Below, piece by piece: positions 28,124 through 38,640 of a stretch of DNA of 64,000 nt (the stretch's first letter is position 1; each line of letters starts with the position of its first letter). The notes under the pieces are model-generated. The model ran no database searches. It saw only the letters and a program-made list of their open reading frames with translations, and was not told the origin of the DNA. The stretch is from Moraxellaceae bacterium (GTDB lineage Bacteria > Pseudomonadota > Gammaproteobacteria > Pseudomonadales > Moraxellaceae): the NCBI GenBank assembly GCA_030680295.1, contig JAUXVU010000020.1, positions 1 through 64,000 of the forward strand, written 5' to 3'. A program made the translations under genes and the position numbers.

Positions 28124-28274
28124 GAACGTTCTCCTTAAATAATTTTTGTTGTTATTAGCACGCTGGTAAGCGAAGGAGCTCGCTTGCCTATGGACTAATC
28201 GAGTAACGGGCAAACGATACCATCAACCACTGCAACGATGGAACCACTCAACACACAACTACGACCGTTTAGTC

Positions 28275-28311
28275 AAAAAAAACCCGCCTAACGAACATTA
28301 GACGGGTTTTT
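28275..28311 (-). terminator. terminator after pnp
   Basis: ACCCGTCTAA/TTAGGCGGGT stem (28307-28298 with 28291-28282) with one mismatch and a 6-nt loop, followed on the minus strand by a run of T. It is also T-rich on the other strand. Confidence 0.85.
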
Positions 28312-28329
28312 CGACTCATTTAACGGCTA

Positions 28330-30417
28330 TTAGCTTTCCGCAATGTCCTTCATAGACAGCTTTACACGTCCACGCTGGTCTACATCAAGTACTTTAACCT
28401 TCACTACCTGACCTTCTTTCAAAAAGTCGGACACGTTCTCAACGCGCTCACTGGAAATCTGTGAGATATGAACCAGACCATCGGTGCCAGGCAGAATATT
28501 AACGAAAGCACCAAAGTCGACGATGCGCGCCACAGTACCTTCATAAATAGTACCGACTTCAACTTCAGCCGTAATTTCTTGAATTCTTGCCAAAGCCGCC
28601 TGTGTGGCGCCTTTAGTTTCGCCATACACACGGACTAAACCAGAATCATCAATATCGATGGTGGCTTTCGTTTCTTCACAGAGAGCACGAATGGTTGCGC
28701 CGCCTTTACCAATGACATCACGAATTTTGTCTGCATTGATTTGGATGGTGGCATAGGTTGGCGCATGAATGCTGACGTCTGAACGAGAGACGGCCAACAC
28801 TTCATTCATTTGTTGCAGAATGCTCATGCGTGCTTCGCGTGCTTGAGCCAAGGCAACTTCCATGATTTCTTCGTTGATGCCTTCAATTTTGATGTCCATC
28901 TGCAATGCAGTTACGCCATTAGCAGAACCGGCCACTTTAAAGTCCATGTCGCCCAAGTGATCTTCATCACCCAAGATGTCAGTCAGAACAGCAAAGCGCT
29001 CATCTTCTTTTACTAAGCCCATGGCGATACCGGCCACTGGAGCCTTCAACGGCACACCAGCATCCATCAGCGCCAACGAAGCACCACAAATAGAGGCCAT
29101 AGATGACGAACCATTTGACTCAGTAATGTCTGACACCACACGAATGGCATACGGGAACTTGTCTGAGCCAGGCAGCATAGGTTGCACACCACGGCGCGCC
29201 AAACGACCATGACCGATCTCACGACGCTTTGGACCGCTGTCACGACCAGTCTCACCGACTGAGTAGGATGGGAAATTGTAATGCAACATAAAATGATCGG
29301 TGTATGAGCCTTCCAGTGCATCAATCATCATGGCATCACGAGCACCACCCAATGTGGCAGTAACTAAAGCTTGTGTTTCACCACGCGTGAACAATGCAGA
29401 ACCATGCGCACGACCTAAAACACCAACTTGAATATCTAGCGCACGAACGGTGCGTGTGTCACGACCGTCAATACGTGGCTTACCTGACAAGATGTTGTCG
29501 CGGACAGAGCGATACTTCAGATCTTCGAACAATGTTTCCACTTCATCAGCAGAAACATCACCACCTTCAGGGGCAAACTGCTCTAATGCTTGCGTCTTGA
29601 TTGCGCTTAAAGCTTCGTAACGATCTTGCTTAACAACAATGCCATAGGCATCAGAAACAGCAGCGCCAAAAGCGGCTTTTAATGCGGCCTTCAGCTCAGC
29701 ATTAACGGCTGGTGCAGTCCACTCCCAACGTGGTGTACCGACTTCAGCAGCAAACTCTTTAATGGCCGTAATAGCCACTTGCATTTCATCATGACCAAAC
29801 AACACTGCACCCAGCATTTCGTCTTCGCTAAGCTCTTTAGCTTCTGACTCAACCATCAACACAGCAGCTTGTGTACCAGCCACAACCAAGTCCAGCGCCG
29901 ATTGCTTTTGCTGTTCGTACGTTGGGTTTAACACGTATTCGTGATCAATATAAGCAACACGTGCAGCAGCAATTGGACCATTGAATGGAACACCAGCAAT
30001 GCTCAATGCCGCTGAAGCACCGATCAATGCAGCAATATCTGGATCAGACTTTTTGTCTGTCGAAATCACCATGCAAGTAACTTGCACTTCATTGACAAAA
30101 CCTTCTGGGAACAACGGACGAATCGGGCGGTCAATCAAACGTGATGTCAGTGTTTCTTTTTCTGAAGGACGACCTTCGCGCTTGAAATAACCGCCAGGAA
30201 TACGGCCAGCAGCATAGGTTTTTTCTTGATAGTTAACGGTGAGCGGGAAGAAGTCTTGGCCTGGTTTGGCTTTTTTGCTGGCAGCAACAGCCACCAACAC
30301 TTGCACACCACCCATGGTGATAATGACTGCGCCCTGCGCTTGGCGGGCAATACGACCGGTTTCTAAAACAACTTGCTGACCACCAAACTGAAATTCTTTA
30401 CGAACAATCTTAAACAT
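28330..30417 (-). CDS. pnp: polynucleotide phosphorylase
   Basis: 3'-5' phosphorolytic exoribonuclease of the degradosome. Two RNase PH cores ([38 protein letters not shown] near the second core), then KH ([28 protein letters not shown]) and S1 ([32 protein letters not shown]) domains. The ATG at 30417 with GAGG 6 bases upstream gives 695 residues; the frame stays open about 13 codons upstream but that is not coding. Downstream of rpsO with an RNase III-type leader hairpin. Confidence 0.97.
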   Translation of the reverse strand: MFKIVRKEFQFGGQQVVLETGRIARQAQGAVIITMGGVQVLVAVAASKKAKPGQDFFPLTVNYQEKTYAAGRIPGGYFKREGRPSEKETLTSRLIDRPIRPLFPEGFVNEVQVTCMVISTDKKSDPDIAALIGASAALSIAGVPFNGPIAAARVAYIDHEYVLNPTYEQQKQSALDLVVAGTQAAVLMVESEAKELSEDEMLGAVLFGHDEMQVAITAIKEFAAEVGTPRWEWTAPAVNAELKAALKAAFGAAVSDAYGIVVKQDRYEALSAIKTQALEQFAPEGGDVSADEVETLFEDLKYRSVRDNILSGKPRIDGRDTRTVRALDIQVGVLGRAHGSALFTRGETQALVTATLGGARDAMMIDALEGSYTDHFMLHYNFPSYSVGETGRDSGPKRREIGHGRLARRGVQPMLPGSDKFPYAIRVVSDITESNGSSSMASICGASLALMDAGVPLKAPVAGIAMGLVKEDERFAVLTDILGDEDHLGDMDFKVAGSANGVTALQMDIKIEGINEEIMEVALAQAREARMSILQQMNEVLAVSRSDVSIHAPTYATIQINADKIRDVIGKGGATIRALCEETKATIDIDDSGLVRVYGETKGATQAALARIQEITAEVEVGTIYEGTVARIVDFGAFVNILPGTDGLVHISQISSERVENVSDFLKEGQVVKVKVLDVDQRGRVKLSMKDIAES

Positions 30418-30478
30418 AGAATCCTCTAGTAACTGTGAAGACCTGCGCCATCGCAAGCTTCCTTTATTTTTGCCACCG

Positions 30479-30529
30479 GAGGCCCCTACAGCTGCATTCG
30501 CATTAACAAATGCAGCTGCTAGAAGCCTC
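30479..30529 (-). promoter_or_regulatory. pnp leader stem (RNase III-type substrate)
   Basis: In minus-strand RNA the arm 30529-30509 pairs with 30498-30479: ten inner pairs (CAGCTGCATT with AATGCAGCTG), then a single bulged G, then ten outer pairs with G-U wobbles. A stem of about 20 bp 60 nt before the pnp start matches the kind of element through which E. coli PNPase and RNase III autoregulate pnp. Confidence 0.65.
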
Positions 30530-30561
30530 TCCTACGGCATCCGACAATTTAAACCACAAAA

Positions 30562-30589
30562 GACAAGGAGCGGCATGCCGCTCCTTGTC
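30562..30589 (-). terminator. rpsO terminator
   Basis: A perfect 28-bp palindrome (arm GACAAGGAGCGGCA) lies 8 bp after the rpsO stop, followed on the minus strand by TTTTGTGGTTT. The weak tail probably allows read-through into pnp, as in E. coli. Confidence 0.75.
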
Positions 30590-30597
30590 TACCTACC

Positions 30598-30867
30598 TTA
30601 GCGACGCAGACCCAAAGATTGGATCAGGGCGCTGTAACGACCGTGGTCTTTACGTTTCAGATAGTCCAGCAACTTACGACGCTGGTTTACCATGCGAATC
30701 AAACCACGACGCGAATGGTGATCATGCTTGTGCTCCTTGAAGTGTGGCTGCAGATCATTGATCGTGACAGTCAACAGGGCGACCTGTACTTCAGGGGAAC
30801 CGGTATCACCGGCAGCACGTGCATATTGTGCGACAACAGCCGCTTTATCTTGAGCCGTTAGGGCCAT
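30598..30867 (-). CDS. rpsO: 30S ribosomal protein S15
   Basis: 89 residues starting [33 protein letters not shown], the standard S15 N-terminus, and ending in LIQSLGLRR. Contains [15 protein letters not shown], the segment contacting 16S rRNA. The ATG at 30867 fits family length exactly; the frame is open upstream but not coding. Lies between truB and pnp. Confidence 0.97.
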   Translation of the reverse strand: MALTAQDKAAVVAQYARAAGDTGSPEVQVALLTVTINDLQPHFKEHKHDHHSRRGLIRMVNQRRKLLDYLKRKDHGRYSALIQSLGLRR

Positions 30868-30974
30868 GATAATTCTCCAAAGTGAGAAGCCATAAAAAAA
30901 TAACGACAGACCGCGCCTCTCTGCAGCCAGCGTCAACATGCCCTAACGGGCCTGTTTACTTTGCTCGCTCTCGC

Positions 30975-31913
30975 TTAATGCGTCGAACGTAGCAATCGGC
31001 GTGGCGCGAGCAGACCATCATCATCTACTTCGCCAACACCTAAAAAAATGGTTTCTGCAGCAATTTCACCCTGCTCAAAAATCAGCACTGGTTGATCTGC
31101 CGGCAATGATCCTGCTTGGACCGGATTTCCGTGGCGTAAATAATACGCTGAAGTGCCCGATAACTCCACCCGTGGCCAATCAGATAATCCCGCCCAACTT
31201 GGCAGCAACATGGCATCAAGTTGGGCAAACCCCATATTGTTCTCGGCAGACTGCACCTGATCACGGGTATGCGCATCCGCTAAACTAAACGGGCCTGCTG
31301 CCAAACGCCGCAAGACCGTGACATGGGCACCACAGCCGATAGCTTCACCAATATCCTCAACTAGGTTGCGAATATAAGTGCCTTTAGAACAGCGCACTTC
31401 CAGCTCAACAAACGGCGGCGTAAATGCTGTTATTTCAAGGTGATAGATCGTAACGGGGCGTGCGGGACGGGCAATTTCAATGCCAGCCCGGGCATACTCA
31501 TACAAAGGTTTACCCTCAAACTTCAGGGCAGAATACATAGAGGGCACTTGCATGATATTGCCGCGAAAGCGCGTTAGCACTTGCTCAAAGTCTGCCTGAG
31601 TCAGTGCCGGCACCGCTCGTTCACGCACGATTTCACCATCGGCATCAGCCGTATTGGTTTGCTGACCCAAACGTAAACGCGTGGCGTAAACCTTGTCTGC
31701 TTCTAAAAGATAATGCGAGAACTTAGTGGCTTCACCCAAACAAATGGGTAATAAGCCGGTCGCTAGCGGGTCAAGACTGCCCGTATGCCCTGCTTTTTCG
31801 GCCTGATATCGGTGCTTAACCCACTGCAATGCTTGATTTGAAGTAAGGCCCGCTGGCTTGTCGAATAACAAAATGCCATCAATGGGGCGTTTAGGGCGGC
31901 GCGGCTTACTCAA
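30975..31913 (-). CDS. truB: tRNA pseudouridine(55) synthase
   Basis: Makes pseudouridine 55 in the T loop of tRNAs. The catalytic-aspartate motif GHTGSLDPLATGLLPICLGEATKFS is intact; LLFDKPAGLTSNQALQWVK, MYSALKFEGKPLYEYARAGIE and RCSKGTYIRNLVEDIGEAIG are family hallmarks. 312 residues. Follows rbfA by 12 bp. Confidence 0.96.
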   Translation of the reverse strand: MSKPRRPKRPIDGILLFDKPAGLTSNQALQWVKHRYQAEKAGHTGSLDPLATGLLPICLGEATKFSHYLLEADKVYATRLRLGQQTNTADADGEIVRERAVPALTQADFEQVLTRFRGNIMQVPSMYSALKFEGKPLYEYARAGIEIARPARPVTIYHLEITAFTPPFVELEVRCSKGTYIRNLVEDIGEAIGCGAHVTVLRRLAAGPFSLADAHTRDQVQSAENNMGFAQLDAMLLPSWAGLSDWPRVELSGTSAYYLRHGNPVQAGSLPADQPVLIFEQGEIAAETIFLGVGEVDDDGLLAPRRLLRSTH

Positions 31914-31925
31914 CGGATGCCCTAC

Positions 31926-32288
31926 TTATGACTTCTGTTCGTCGCTGCGCACGGCTTCACTGATAAGTGAAGCCATACGGTTACCTTGACTGGTTAAGCG
32001 ATCATGATGAAAGCGCAGGTGTGGCACGATGCGAGTGCGCAGACCACGCCCTAATTCGCCACGCAAAACACCCGAAGCAGCATTCAGAATGGCTACACCA
32101 GGCTCGGCTGGCTCATCAAAAGTGCGGCCAAGAATGGTCACATAAATGTCGGCATAACTCATGTCAGGACTTACCTTAACCGCCGACACCGTGACCATAC
32201 CTAAGCGTGGGTCACGCAAACGCTGCTTAATCAATTCAGACACGTCGCGCTGAATTTGATCGGCCAATCGCTGTGTTCGTTGACTCAC
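31926..32288 (-). CDS. rbfA: ribosome-binding factor A
   Basis: KH-like factor for late 30S assembly and cold adaptation. 120 residues with RLADQIQRDVSELIKQRLRDPRLGMVTVSAVKVSPDMSYADIYVTI and the C-terminal RIVPHLRFHHD segment. Sits between infB and truB in the conserved order. Confidence 0.95.
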   Translation of the reverse strand: MSQRTQRLADQIQRDVSELIKQRLRDPRLGMVTVSAVKVSPDMSYADIYVTILGRTFDEPAEPGVAILNAASGVLRGELGRGLRTRIVPHLRFHHDRLTSQGNRMASLISEAVRSDEQKS

Positions 32289-32308
32289 GCCCTACTCCCA
32301 AGCAGCCC

Positions 32309-35032
32309 TTACAGGCTGCGCTTAATCACTTGAACTTCGTATACTTCGATTTTGTCGCCTGCCTGTACGTCTTTGTAGCCTTTAACCGCTAGACCACACT
32401 CCATGCCGTTGCGCACTTCAGCCACGTCGTCTTTAAAGCGGCGCAGTGATTCCAACTCACCTTGGAATACCACCACGTCTTCACGCAGAACACGAATCGG
32501 CTTGTTACGGAATAAACTACCTTCCAGCACCATACAACCTGCGGCAGAACCAAACTTCGATGAGTGGAACACTTCACGCACTTCGGCAATACCGACAATG
32601 TTTTCACGACGCTCTGGCGACAACAGACCCGACATCGCATCACGCACATCATCAATCAATTCATAGATGATGCTGTAGTAGCGCAGATCAATACCGTCTT
32701 CTTGGCACTTGGCACGAGCAGAGTTATCCGCACGAACGTTAAAGCCCAAAACAACAGAACCAGTCGACTCAGCCAAGGTCACATCAGACAAGCTGATAGC
32801 GCCGACACCGGAAGACACGATTTTGACGCGAACTTCTTCGTTGCCAAGGTCATTAAGTGCCGCAGACAGCGCTTCCAATGAACCACGAACATCGGTGCGT
32901 AGAACCAAGTTGACAGTCGCAGCTTCCTTTTTGCCCATATTGGCAAACAGATTTTCTAGGCGGCTGCTTTCTTGTTTATCAATCAACAATTGGCGATCGC
33001 GTGTTTGGCGGAACTCAGCTACTTCACGCGCCTTACGCTCATCGGCAACTACCAAGAACTCATCACCAGCCATTGGAGCCTCTGGCAAACCTAAAATTTC
33101 GACTGGCATCGATGGGCCAATATGTTTCACAGGCTTACCATTTTCATCATTCAATGCACGTGCACGGCCATAGAACGTACCCGCCAAGACTAAATCACCC
33201 TTCTTCAGGGTGCCACGCTGAACCAACAAGGTTGCAACTGCACCGCGACCTTTTTCAATGCGTGACTCAATCACCACACCTTGTGCAGGGCCTTCTTCAA
33301 CGGCTGTAAGCTCTAATAATTCGGCTTGGTTCAAAATCGCTTCGAGCAGCTCATCGATACCTTGACCAGTATGAGCCGACACTTTAACAACCTGAGTGTC
33401 TCCACCCCAGTCTTCTGCAATAACTTGCTTAGCAGACAATTCACTCAAAACACGATCAACATCAGCGGACTCTTTGTCCATTTTGTTGATAGCAACAATC
33501 AACGGCACACCTGATGCACGCGCATGATTAATTGCTTCCTCAGTCTGTGGCATCACACCATCATCAGCAGCAACAACCAAAATAACGATATCGGTTGCTT
33601 TGGCGCCACGAGCACGCATCGCGGTAAATGCAGCGTGTCCTGGTGTATCCATGAAAGTGATCATGCCGCGCGGAGTTTCTACGTGATAAGCACCGATATG
33701 CTGAGTAATGCCACCGGCTTCACCAGAGGCCACTTTGGCGCGGCGAATATGGTCAAGCAAAGAGGTTTTACCATGGTCAACGTGACCCATAATGGTCACC
33801 ACAGGCGCACGATTTTTCGCTTCGCCATCACGCACAATCGTTTCGCGCAATGAGTCTTCTACCGCAGTTTCACTCACAAACTTACTGGTATGGCCCATTT
33901 CTTCCACAACAAGTGCAGCGGTTGCCTGATCAATACGCTGATCGGCAGTCACAATCTCACCCATTTTCATCAAGACACGGACAACTTCACGTGTTTTCTT
34001 GGCCATTTGCTGCGCCAAGTCACTAACTAAAATGGTTTCGCCAATGGTTACTTCATACACTTGTTTTTCCACTGGGCGCTCAAATCCATGTTTTTTCGAC
34101 AACGTACTAGTTAAGGCACGAGTAACTGGTCGGAAAGCTTGCTCAGCACGGCTTTTCGGTCCCTTTTTACCACCACGTGGTGGTGTTGCGGTGCCACGCT
34201 TTATAGCGCGATTTTCGCTATCGAATGACTCTTCGTATGCTTTACCAACGAGACCTTTAGCCAGCGGTGCATCCACACTCGGTGTCACCACACCCGCATC
34301 AGGGCGATGTGCTAGCTCTTCAGCGATACGTTGAGCTTGCTCAAGTGTTTTCAAGCGCGCCTTTTCTTCAGCCTCTTTACGTAATGCATCTTCTTGCTTA
34401 CGGCGTTGCTCTTCAGCAGCGCGTTCACGAACTAACTCTTCTTCACGACGCGCACGCTCTTCTGGGGTCTCAGCTCGTTTCAAGTCAACCTTAGGCACAC
34501 TTAACTTACGCGCACTATCTTTAGCATCACCACCTTGTTGACGGCGTGCTTCTTCGGCTGCTTTACGTGCTTCCTCTTCCGCCTGAGCAATACGGGCATT
34601 TTCTATAGCTTGGCGTTCGGCCGCTGCAGCCGCCATACGTGCATCTTCTTCTTGGCGCAGCTTAGCTTCCTGCTCTAAACGTAACTTTTCAGCTACTTCG
34701 CGCGCTTGCTCTTCTTGCTCCTCAACCAATGAACGCTTGACATAGGTGCGTGTTTTTCGCACTTCGACATTCACTGTCTTACCACGGCCACCAGAAGACT
34801 GAGCCGTTTTTAAGGTGGTGACAGTTTTACGTTGCAAGGTGATTTTTTGAGGCTGACCTGCCTGCTCGCCATGCGCACGCTTAAGGTGAGCCAAGAGCTG
34901 TTGCTTTTCAGCATCATTTACAGAGGCATCTGCCGCCGCATGCGACAGCCCTGCCTCTTTCATTTGAGCCAATAAGACTTCGACAGATCGACCTACAGTT
35001 TCGGCCAGTTGTTTGACAGTAACATCAGCCAT
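32309..35032 (-). CDS. infB: translation initiation factor IF-2
   Basis: GTPase bringing initiator tRNA to the 30S subunit. N-terminal IF2_N domain ([26 protein letters not shown]), a long charged Glu/Arg/Ala-rich linker, a second IF2_N ([23 protein letters not shown]), then the G domain with [20 protein letters not shown] and NKMD, and domains II-IV. ATG 35032 gives 907 residues; a GTG three codons upstream is possible but sits too near the GGAG site. The initiator tRNA gene is in the same gene run. Confidence 0.96.
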   Translation of the reverse strand: MADVTVKQLAETVGRSVEVLLAQMKEAGLSHAAADASVNDAEKQQLLAHLKRAHGEQAGQPQKITLQRKTVTTLKTAQSSGGRGKTVNVEVRKTRTYVKRSLVEEQEEQAREVAEKLRLEQEAKLRQEEDARMAAAAAERQAIENARIAQAEEEARKAAEEARRQQGGDAKDSARKLSVPKVDLKRAETPEERARREEELVRERAAEEQRRKQEDALRKEAEEKARLKTLEQAQRIAEELAHRPDAGVVTPSVDAPLAKGLVGKAYEESFDSENRAIKRGTATPPRGGKKGPKSRAEQAFRPVTRALTSTLSKKHGFERPVEKQVYEVTIGETILVSDLAQQMAKKTREVVRVLMKMGEIVTADQRIDQATAALVVEEMGHTSKFVSETAVEDSLRETIVRDGEAKNRAPVVTIMGHVDHGKTSLLDHIRRAKVASGEAGGITQHIGAYHVETPRGMITFMDTPGHAAFTAMRARGAKATDIVILVVAADDGVMPQTEEAINHARASGVPLIVAINKMDKESADVDRVLSELSAKQVIAEDWGGDTQVVKVSAHTGQGIDELLEAILNQAELLELTAVEEGPAQGVVIESRIEKGRGAVATLLVQRGTLKKGDLVLAGTFYGRARALNDENGKPVKHIGPSMPVEILGLPEAPMAGDEFLVVADERKAREVAEFRQTRDRQLLIDKQESSRLENLFANMGKKEAATVNLVLRTDVRGSLEALSAALNDLGNEEVRVKIVSSGVGAISLSDVTLAESTGSVVLGFNVRADNSARAKCQEDGIDLRYYSIIYELIDDVRDAMSGLLSPERRENIVGIAEVREVFHSSKFGSAAGCMVLEGSLFRNKPIRVLREDVVVFQGELESLRRFKDDVAEVRNGMECGLAVKGYKDVQAGDKIEVYEVQVIKRSL

Positions 35033-35069
35033 GGGGCGCACTACTCCGCTTCAAAGTGGTAATCCCGGC

Positions 35070-36542
35070 TCAGTTGAACCAAGGCTCACGCGCTTTCATA
35101 ATTAGTTCGGCCGCCAGTTCTTGGCTTAAGCCGTCAATATCAACAATGTCATCAATGGCTTGTTCAGCCAGATCTTCCATGGTGACCACTCCGCGCGCTG
35201 CTAATGCAAACGCTAATTTGCGGTCCATGCCTTCCATGGTTAATAAATCTTCCGCAGGTTCAGCAGCATGCTCTTCACTCACCAAGGCCTTAGTCAACAA
35301 AGCATCTTTAGCACGCTGACGCAGTGCCTCTACCAGCTCTTCATCAAACTCTTCAATGTCGAGCATTTCCTCGACCGGCACATAGGCTATTTCTTCTAGT
35401 GTCGTGAAGCCTTCACTAACCAGAATACTGGCAATATCTTCATCAATATCAAGGTCTTGAATAAACCCATCAATATATTGCTGCGACTCGCCCTGCTGTT
35501 TAGCTTGCGAGTCAGCCACCGTCATTACATTTAAACGCCAGCCGGTAAGCTCAGATGCCAAACGAACATTCTGACCGCCACGACCAATCGCCATCGCAAG
35601 CTGATCTTCTTCAACTGCGACATCCATGGTCTGTGTATCTTCATCAAGCACAATAGATGCCACTTCAGCTGGCTGCAGTGCATTGATAACAAATTGCGCC
35701 GGATTATCATCCCAAAGCACAATATCGACACGCTCACCACCTAGCTCACCAGACACTGCTTGCACGCGTGAACCACGCATACCAATACAGGCGCCTTGTG
35801 GGTCTATACGGTGGTCATTGCTCTTTACCGCCAACTTGGCTCGAACGCCTGGATCGCGTGCGGCTGAACGAATACTAATAATTTCTTCGCCAATTTCTGG
35901 CACTTCAATGCGGAACAATTCCATCAGCATTTCGGGGCGAGCACGTGACATTAACAACTGAGCACCACGGCTTTCGTTATTGACGTCATAAAGCACCGCA
36001 CGCACGCGATCACCAATGCGGTAGTTTTCTCGTGGCAGCATTTCTTCGCGCGCCAAATAAGCTTCAGCATTACCGCCAAGATCAACAATTAGACCATCAC
36101 GTGTCGTCTTTTTAACGGTACCCGACAGGATTTCACCGACACGATTACGATACGCATCAACAACCAAGGCACGCTCAGCTTCACGTACTTTTTGCACGAT
36201 AACTTGCTTGGCGGTTTGTGCCGCAATGCGACCAAACACTTCGTTGTCGATATGCTCTTCAACAATATCGCCTAAAGTCAGTCCGCGCTCTTCGACGTCA
36301 CTAATAGCGAGCTGCATGGCTGGAATTTCATGGTCTTCGTCAGCAACGACTTCCCAAAAGCGAAATGTCTCATACTCGCCAGTTTTTCGATCAATACTGA
36401 CGCGAATATTCACTTCGTCAGAATCAAAACGTTTTTTAGTTGCCGCCGCCAGAGCTTGCTCCAACGCTTGGAAAATGATCTCGCGAGAAACGCCTTTCTC
36501 ATTACTTACCGAGTCAACTACCAACAGGATTTCTTTGCTCAT
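35070..36542 (-). CDS. nusA: transcription termination/antitermination factor NusA
   Basis: RNA polymerase-associated pausing and termination factor. NusA N-domain ([37 protein letters not shown]), S1 ([35 protein letters not shown]), two KH domains ([49 protein letters not shown]) and two C-terminal acidic repeats ([55 protein letters not shown]). 490 residues, typical for gammaproteobacteria. Confidence 0.96.
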   Translation of the reverse strand: MSKEILLVVDSVSNEKGVSREIIFQALEQALAAATKKRFDSDEVNIRVSIDRKTGEYETFRFWEVVADEDHEIPAMQLAISDVEERGLTLGDIVEEHIDNEVFGRIAAQTAKQVIVQKVREAERALVVDAYRNRVGEILSGTVKKTTRDGLIVDLGGNAEAYLAREEMLPRENYRIGDRVRAVLYDVNNESRGAQLLMSRARPEMLMELFRIEVPEIGEEIISIRSAARDPGVRAKLAVKSNDHRIDPQGACIGMRGSRVQAVSGELGGERVDIVLWDDNPAQFVINALQPAEVASIVLDEDTQTMDVAVEEDQLAMAIGRGGQNVRLASELTGWRLNVMTVADSQAKQQGESQQYIDGFIQDLDIDEDIASILVSEGFTTLEEIAYVPVEEMLDIEEFDEELVEALRQRAKDALLTKALVSEEHAAEPAEDLLTMEGMDRKLAFALAARGVVTMEDLAEQAIDDIVDIDGLSQELAAELIMKAREPWFN

Positions 36543-36573
36543 AATTCGACCTGTGTGATCACATTATAAAAAA

Positions 36574-37041
36574 TCAAAATTTCGATACAACGTTGGCTTT
36601 ATCAATACTGATAAAGGGCAAAACAACACTTTGTCCTTCTGCCTGTAACGTTACCTGCACATCATCTACTGCTTCAACCACACCGCGCCAACGGCGACGA
36701 CCAGCTACCGGTGCCGTCAAACGTAAGTTAACTTCTTCGCCAACATAACGCTGATATTGTGACGGTTTAAATAACATTCTGTCCCAGCCAGGTGAGGACA
36801 CTTCTAAAGTGTATTCACCCGCAATAGGGTCTTCTACATCGAGTATAGCGCCAACTTGACGACTAACCTCAGTACAGTCTTCTACACTAATACCTTCCTC
36901 AGTTTCACGATCAATATAAACGCGCAAAACCGAGTGCTTACCTTGCTGAAAGAACTCAACACCCCACAAGTCTACTGCGCAGGCTCGTGTGGCTGGCTCA
37001 ATCAATGCCGTCAGCTCTTCAACTTTTTTTGAGATCGCCAT
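36574..37041 (-). CDS. rimP: ribosome maturation factor RimP
   Basis: 30S maturation factor of 155 residues: DLWGVEFFQQGKHSVLRVYIDRE and EYTLEVSSPGWDRMLF are family signatures. The start has a GGGAG site upstream. First protein gene after the tRNA pair; two terminator-like hairpins stand between it and tRNA-fMet. Confidence 0.95.
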   Translation of the reverse strand: MAISKKVEELTALIEPATRACAVDLWGVEFFQQGKHSVLRVYIDRETEEGISVEDCTEVSRQVGAILDVEDPIAGEYTLEVSSPGWDRMLFKPSQYQRYVGEEVNLRLTAPVAGRRRWRGVVEAVDDVQVTLQAEGQSVVLPFISIDKANVVSKF

Positions 37042-37076
37042 TGCTCTCTCCCGTCAGACCAAAAACCTAAAGGCCA

Positions 37077-37103
37077 GAAACAAAAAGTGGGCGAATCGCC
37101 CAC
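37077..37103 (-). terminator. terminator-like hairpin in rimP leader
   Basis: GTGGGCG/CGCCCAC stem (37103-37097 with 37093-37087), 3-nt loop, then TTTTTGTTTC on the minus strand, about 35 bp before the rimP start codon. Confidence 0.7.
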
Positions 37104-37150
37104 GTTATTGGCGATCCACGCAGTAACAACTGCTGACCGCTGAACTTGTA

Positions 37151-37177
37151 AAAAAGCCCACTCAAGGTGGGCTTTTT
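37151..37177 (-). terminator. terminator after tRNA-fMet
   Basis: AAAAAGCCCAC/GTGGGCTTTTT stem with a 5-nt loop, 17 bp past the tRNA 3' end; usable in both directions. Its GTGGGC/GCCCAC arms repeat those of the next hairpin (37087-37103). Confidence 0.8.
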
Positions 37178-37193
37178 CAACAAAGTCCGAATG

Positions 37194-37270
<77 letters not shown>

Positions 37271-37336
37271 TCAGAGGTTGCGAACTTTAGTGATCTGACG
37301 TGATCTTGTCAAACCCTTTCGTAGGCTTATTACAAT

Positions 37337-37421
37337 TGGTGCGGAAGGGGGGACTTGAACCCCCACGCCGTTAGGCACAGCCACCTCAAGGCTGCGTGTA
37401 TACCAATTTCACCACTTCCGC
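37337..37421 (-). tRNA. tRNA-Leu (GAG)
   Basis: 85 nt with a long variable arm typical of tRNA-Leu, anticodon GAG in CTTGAGG, 7-bp acceptor stem GCGGAAG/CTTCCGC and encoded CCA. Lies between secG and tRNA-fMet, the position of leuU in E. coli. Confidence 0.96.
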
Positions 37422-37442
37422 TTTTACTGCATTACAGCGAGG

Positions 37443-37808
37443 TTATTGACCTGCTGGAGCTACCGGCAAATCAGAGCTCACCGGCGCGGGCGGCACTTTA
37501 CTATCAGTTGGCAGTTCCGGCAAGCCCTGAGTTTCAGCAGGACCATCTTCCAATGGAATACCAAACATATTTTTTGACTGACTCTTCGCGTAGACGGCTA
37601 ATGACAAGCTAGTGACAAAGAACAATAAGGCAAGGCCCGCAGTCAGCTTAGTCAAAAAACCAGCCGAGCCAGCACCGCCGAATACTGTGCCGGATGCGCC
37701 CGAACCGAATGAAGCACCTGCTTCTGCACCCTTACCCTGTTGCAACATAATCAAAACAATCATGAAGATTGCAATCAAAATGTGGACCACTAATACCAGC
37801 GTTTCCAT
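37443..37808 (-). CDS. secG: preprotein translocase subunit SecG
   Basis: 121 residues with two membrane helices (LVLVVHILIAIFMIVLIMLQQGKGAEAGASFGSGASGTVFG, then FLTKLTAGLALLFFVTSLSLAVYA) joined by the conserved Gly-rich cytoplasmic loop; a Pro-rich tail follows. Part of SecYEG. Lies between tpiA (12 bp) and tRNA-Leu (21 bp). Confidence 0.95.
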   Translation of the reverse strand: METLVLVVHILIAIFMIVLIMLQQGKGAEAGASFGSGASGTVFGGAGSAGFLTKLTAGLALLFFVTSLSLAVYAKSQSKNMFGIPLEDGPAETQGLPELPTDSKVPPAPVSSDLPVAPAGQ

Positions 37809-37820
37809 CGTCTTCTCTCG

Positions 37821-38579
37821 TTAGGCGCTTTTCTGAGCCGCCTTGCAAATTGCTAAAAATTCGTCCGCCAACAACGATGCGCCACCCACAAGGGCACCAT
37901 CAATATCCGGCATATCAAACAACCCCGCCGCATTACTGCCCTTCACACTGCCGCCATAGACAATACGAAGCTGATTTGCCCGCGCCTCATCAAAGGCTGC
38001 AAACACTGCACGCAACGAAGCATGCACTGCTTGTGCTTGCTCTGGCGATGCGGTTAATCCCGTACCAATAGCCCAGACAGGCTCATAAGCCAGCACAGCA
38101 TGATCAAATGCTTCCGGACCATGACGATCCAGCACCGCCAGCAATTGACGCGACACGACCGCCAGCGTTTCACCTGCTTCCCGCTCGGCCAAAGTCTCAC
38201 CGACACACAACACAGCCTGTAATCCTGCATTTTTTAATGCCGCAAACTTATCAGCTATCTGCTTGTCTGTTTCAGCAAATAACTGACGGCGCTCTGAGTG
38301 CCCCACCAAGGCACCGTTAGCACCAAGGTCTTGCAGCATTGCTACAGAGACTTCGCCGGTATACGCACCAGACTCAAACTCAGACACCGTTTGCGCCAAC
38401 ACAGACAGTGATGATTGCGCAACCGTAGCGATCACGGTTTGCAAATACACTGTCGGCGGAACTACAGCCACGTCAATATCGGAAAATATGCTCACATCGC
38501 CAAGACTACTTAGCAACTCAGCATTTGCCCGATGACTGCCATTCATTTTCCAGTTTCCGGCCACCCAAGGTCGACGCAT
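37821..38579 (-). CDS. tpiA: triosephosphate isomerase
   Basis: Interconverts DHAP and GAP. Catalytic residues visible: Lys in AGNWKMNG, His in VGHSERRQLF and Glu in VLAYEPVWAIGTG; the C-terminal GGSVKGSN phosphate loop is present. ATG 38579 has a GGGAG site 8 bases upstream and gives 252 residues; an in-frame GTG five codons earlier is less likely. Confidence 0.97.
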   Translation of the reverse strand: MRRPWVAGNWKMNGSHRANAELLSSLGDVSIFSDIDVAVVPPTVYLQTVIATVAQSSLSVLAQTVSEFESGAYTGEVSVAMLQDLGANGALVGHSERRQLFAETDKQIADKFAALKNAGLQAVLCVGETLAEREAGETLAVVSRQLLAVLDRHGPEAFDHAVLAYEPVWAIGTGLTASPEQAQAVHASLRAVFAAFDEARANQLRIVYGGSVKGSNAAGLFDMPDIDGALVGGASLLADEFLAICKAAQKSA

Positions 38580-38640
38580 TGTACAATCTCCCACCAGCCG
38601 GACCTAAGAGGTCGGCAATACTAACCAAGGCTGCAATCGC

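Noticed and set aside
30500-30590. Palindromes before pnp as CRISPR or REP repeats
   Set aside because: They are single, unrelated stems with no repeated units or spacers; terminator and leader roles explain them.
34300-34760. Repetitive Glu/Arg/Ala-rich coding in infB as a tandem repeat or insertion
   Set aside because: This is the normal variable charged linker of IF-2, in frame with both flanking domains.
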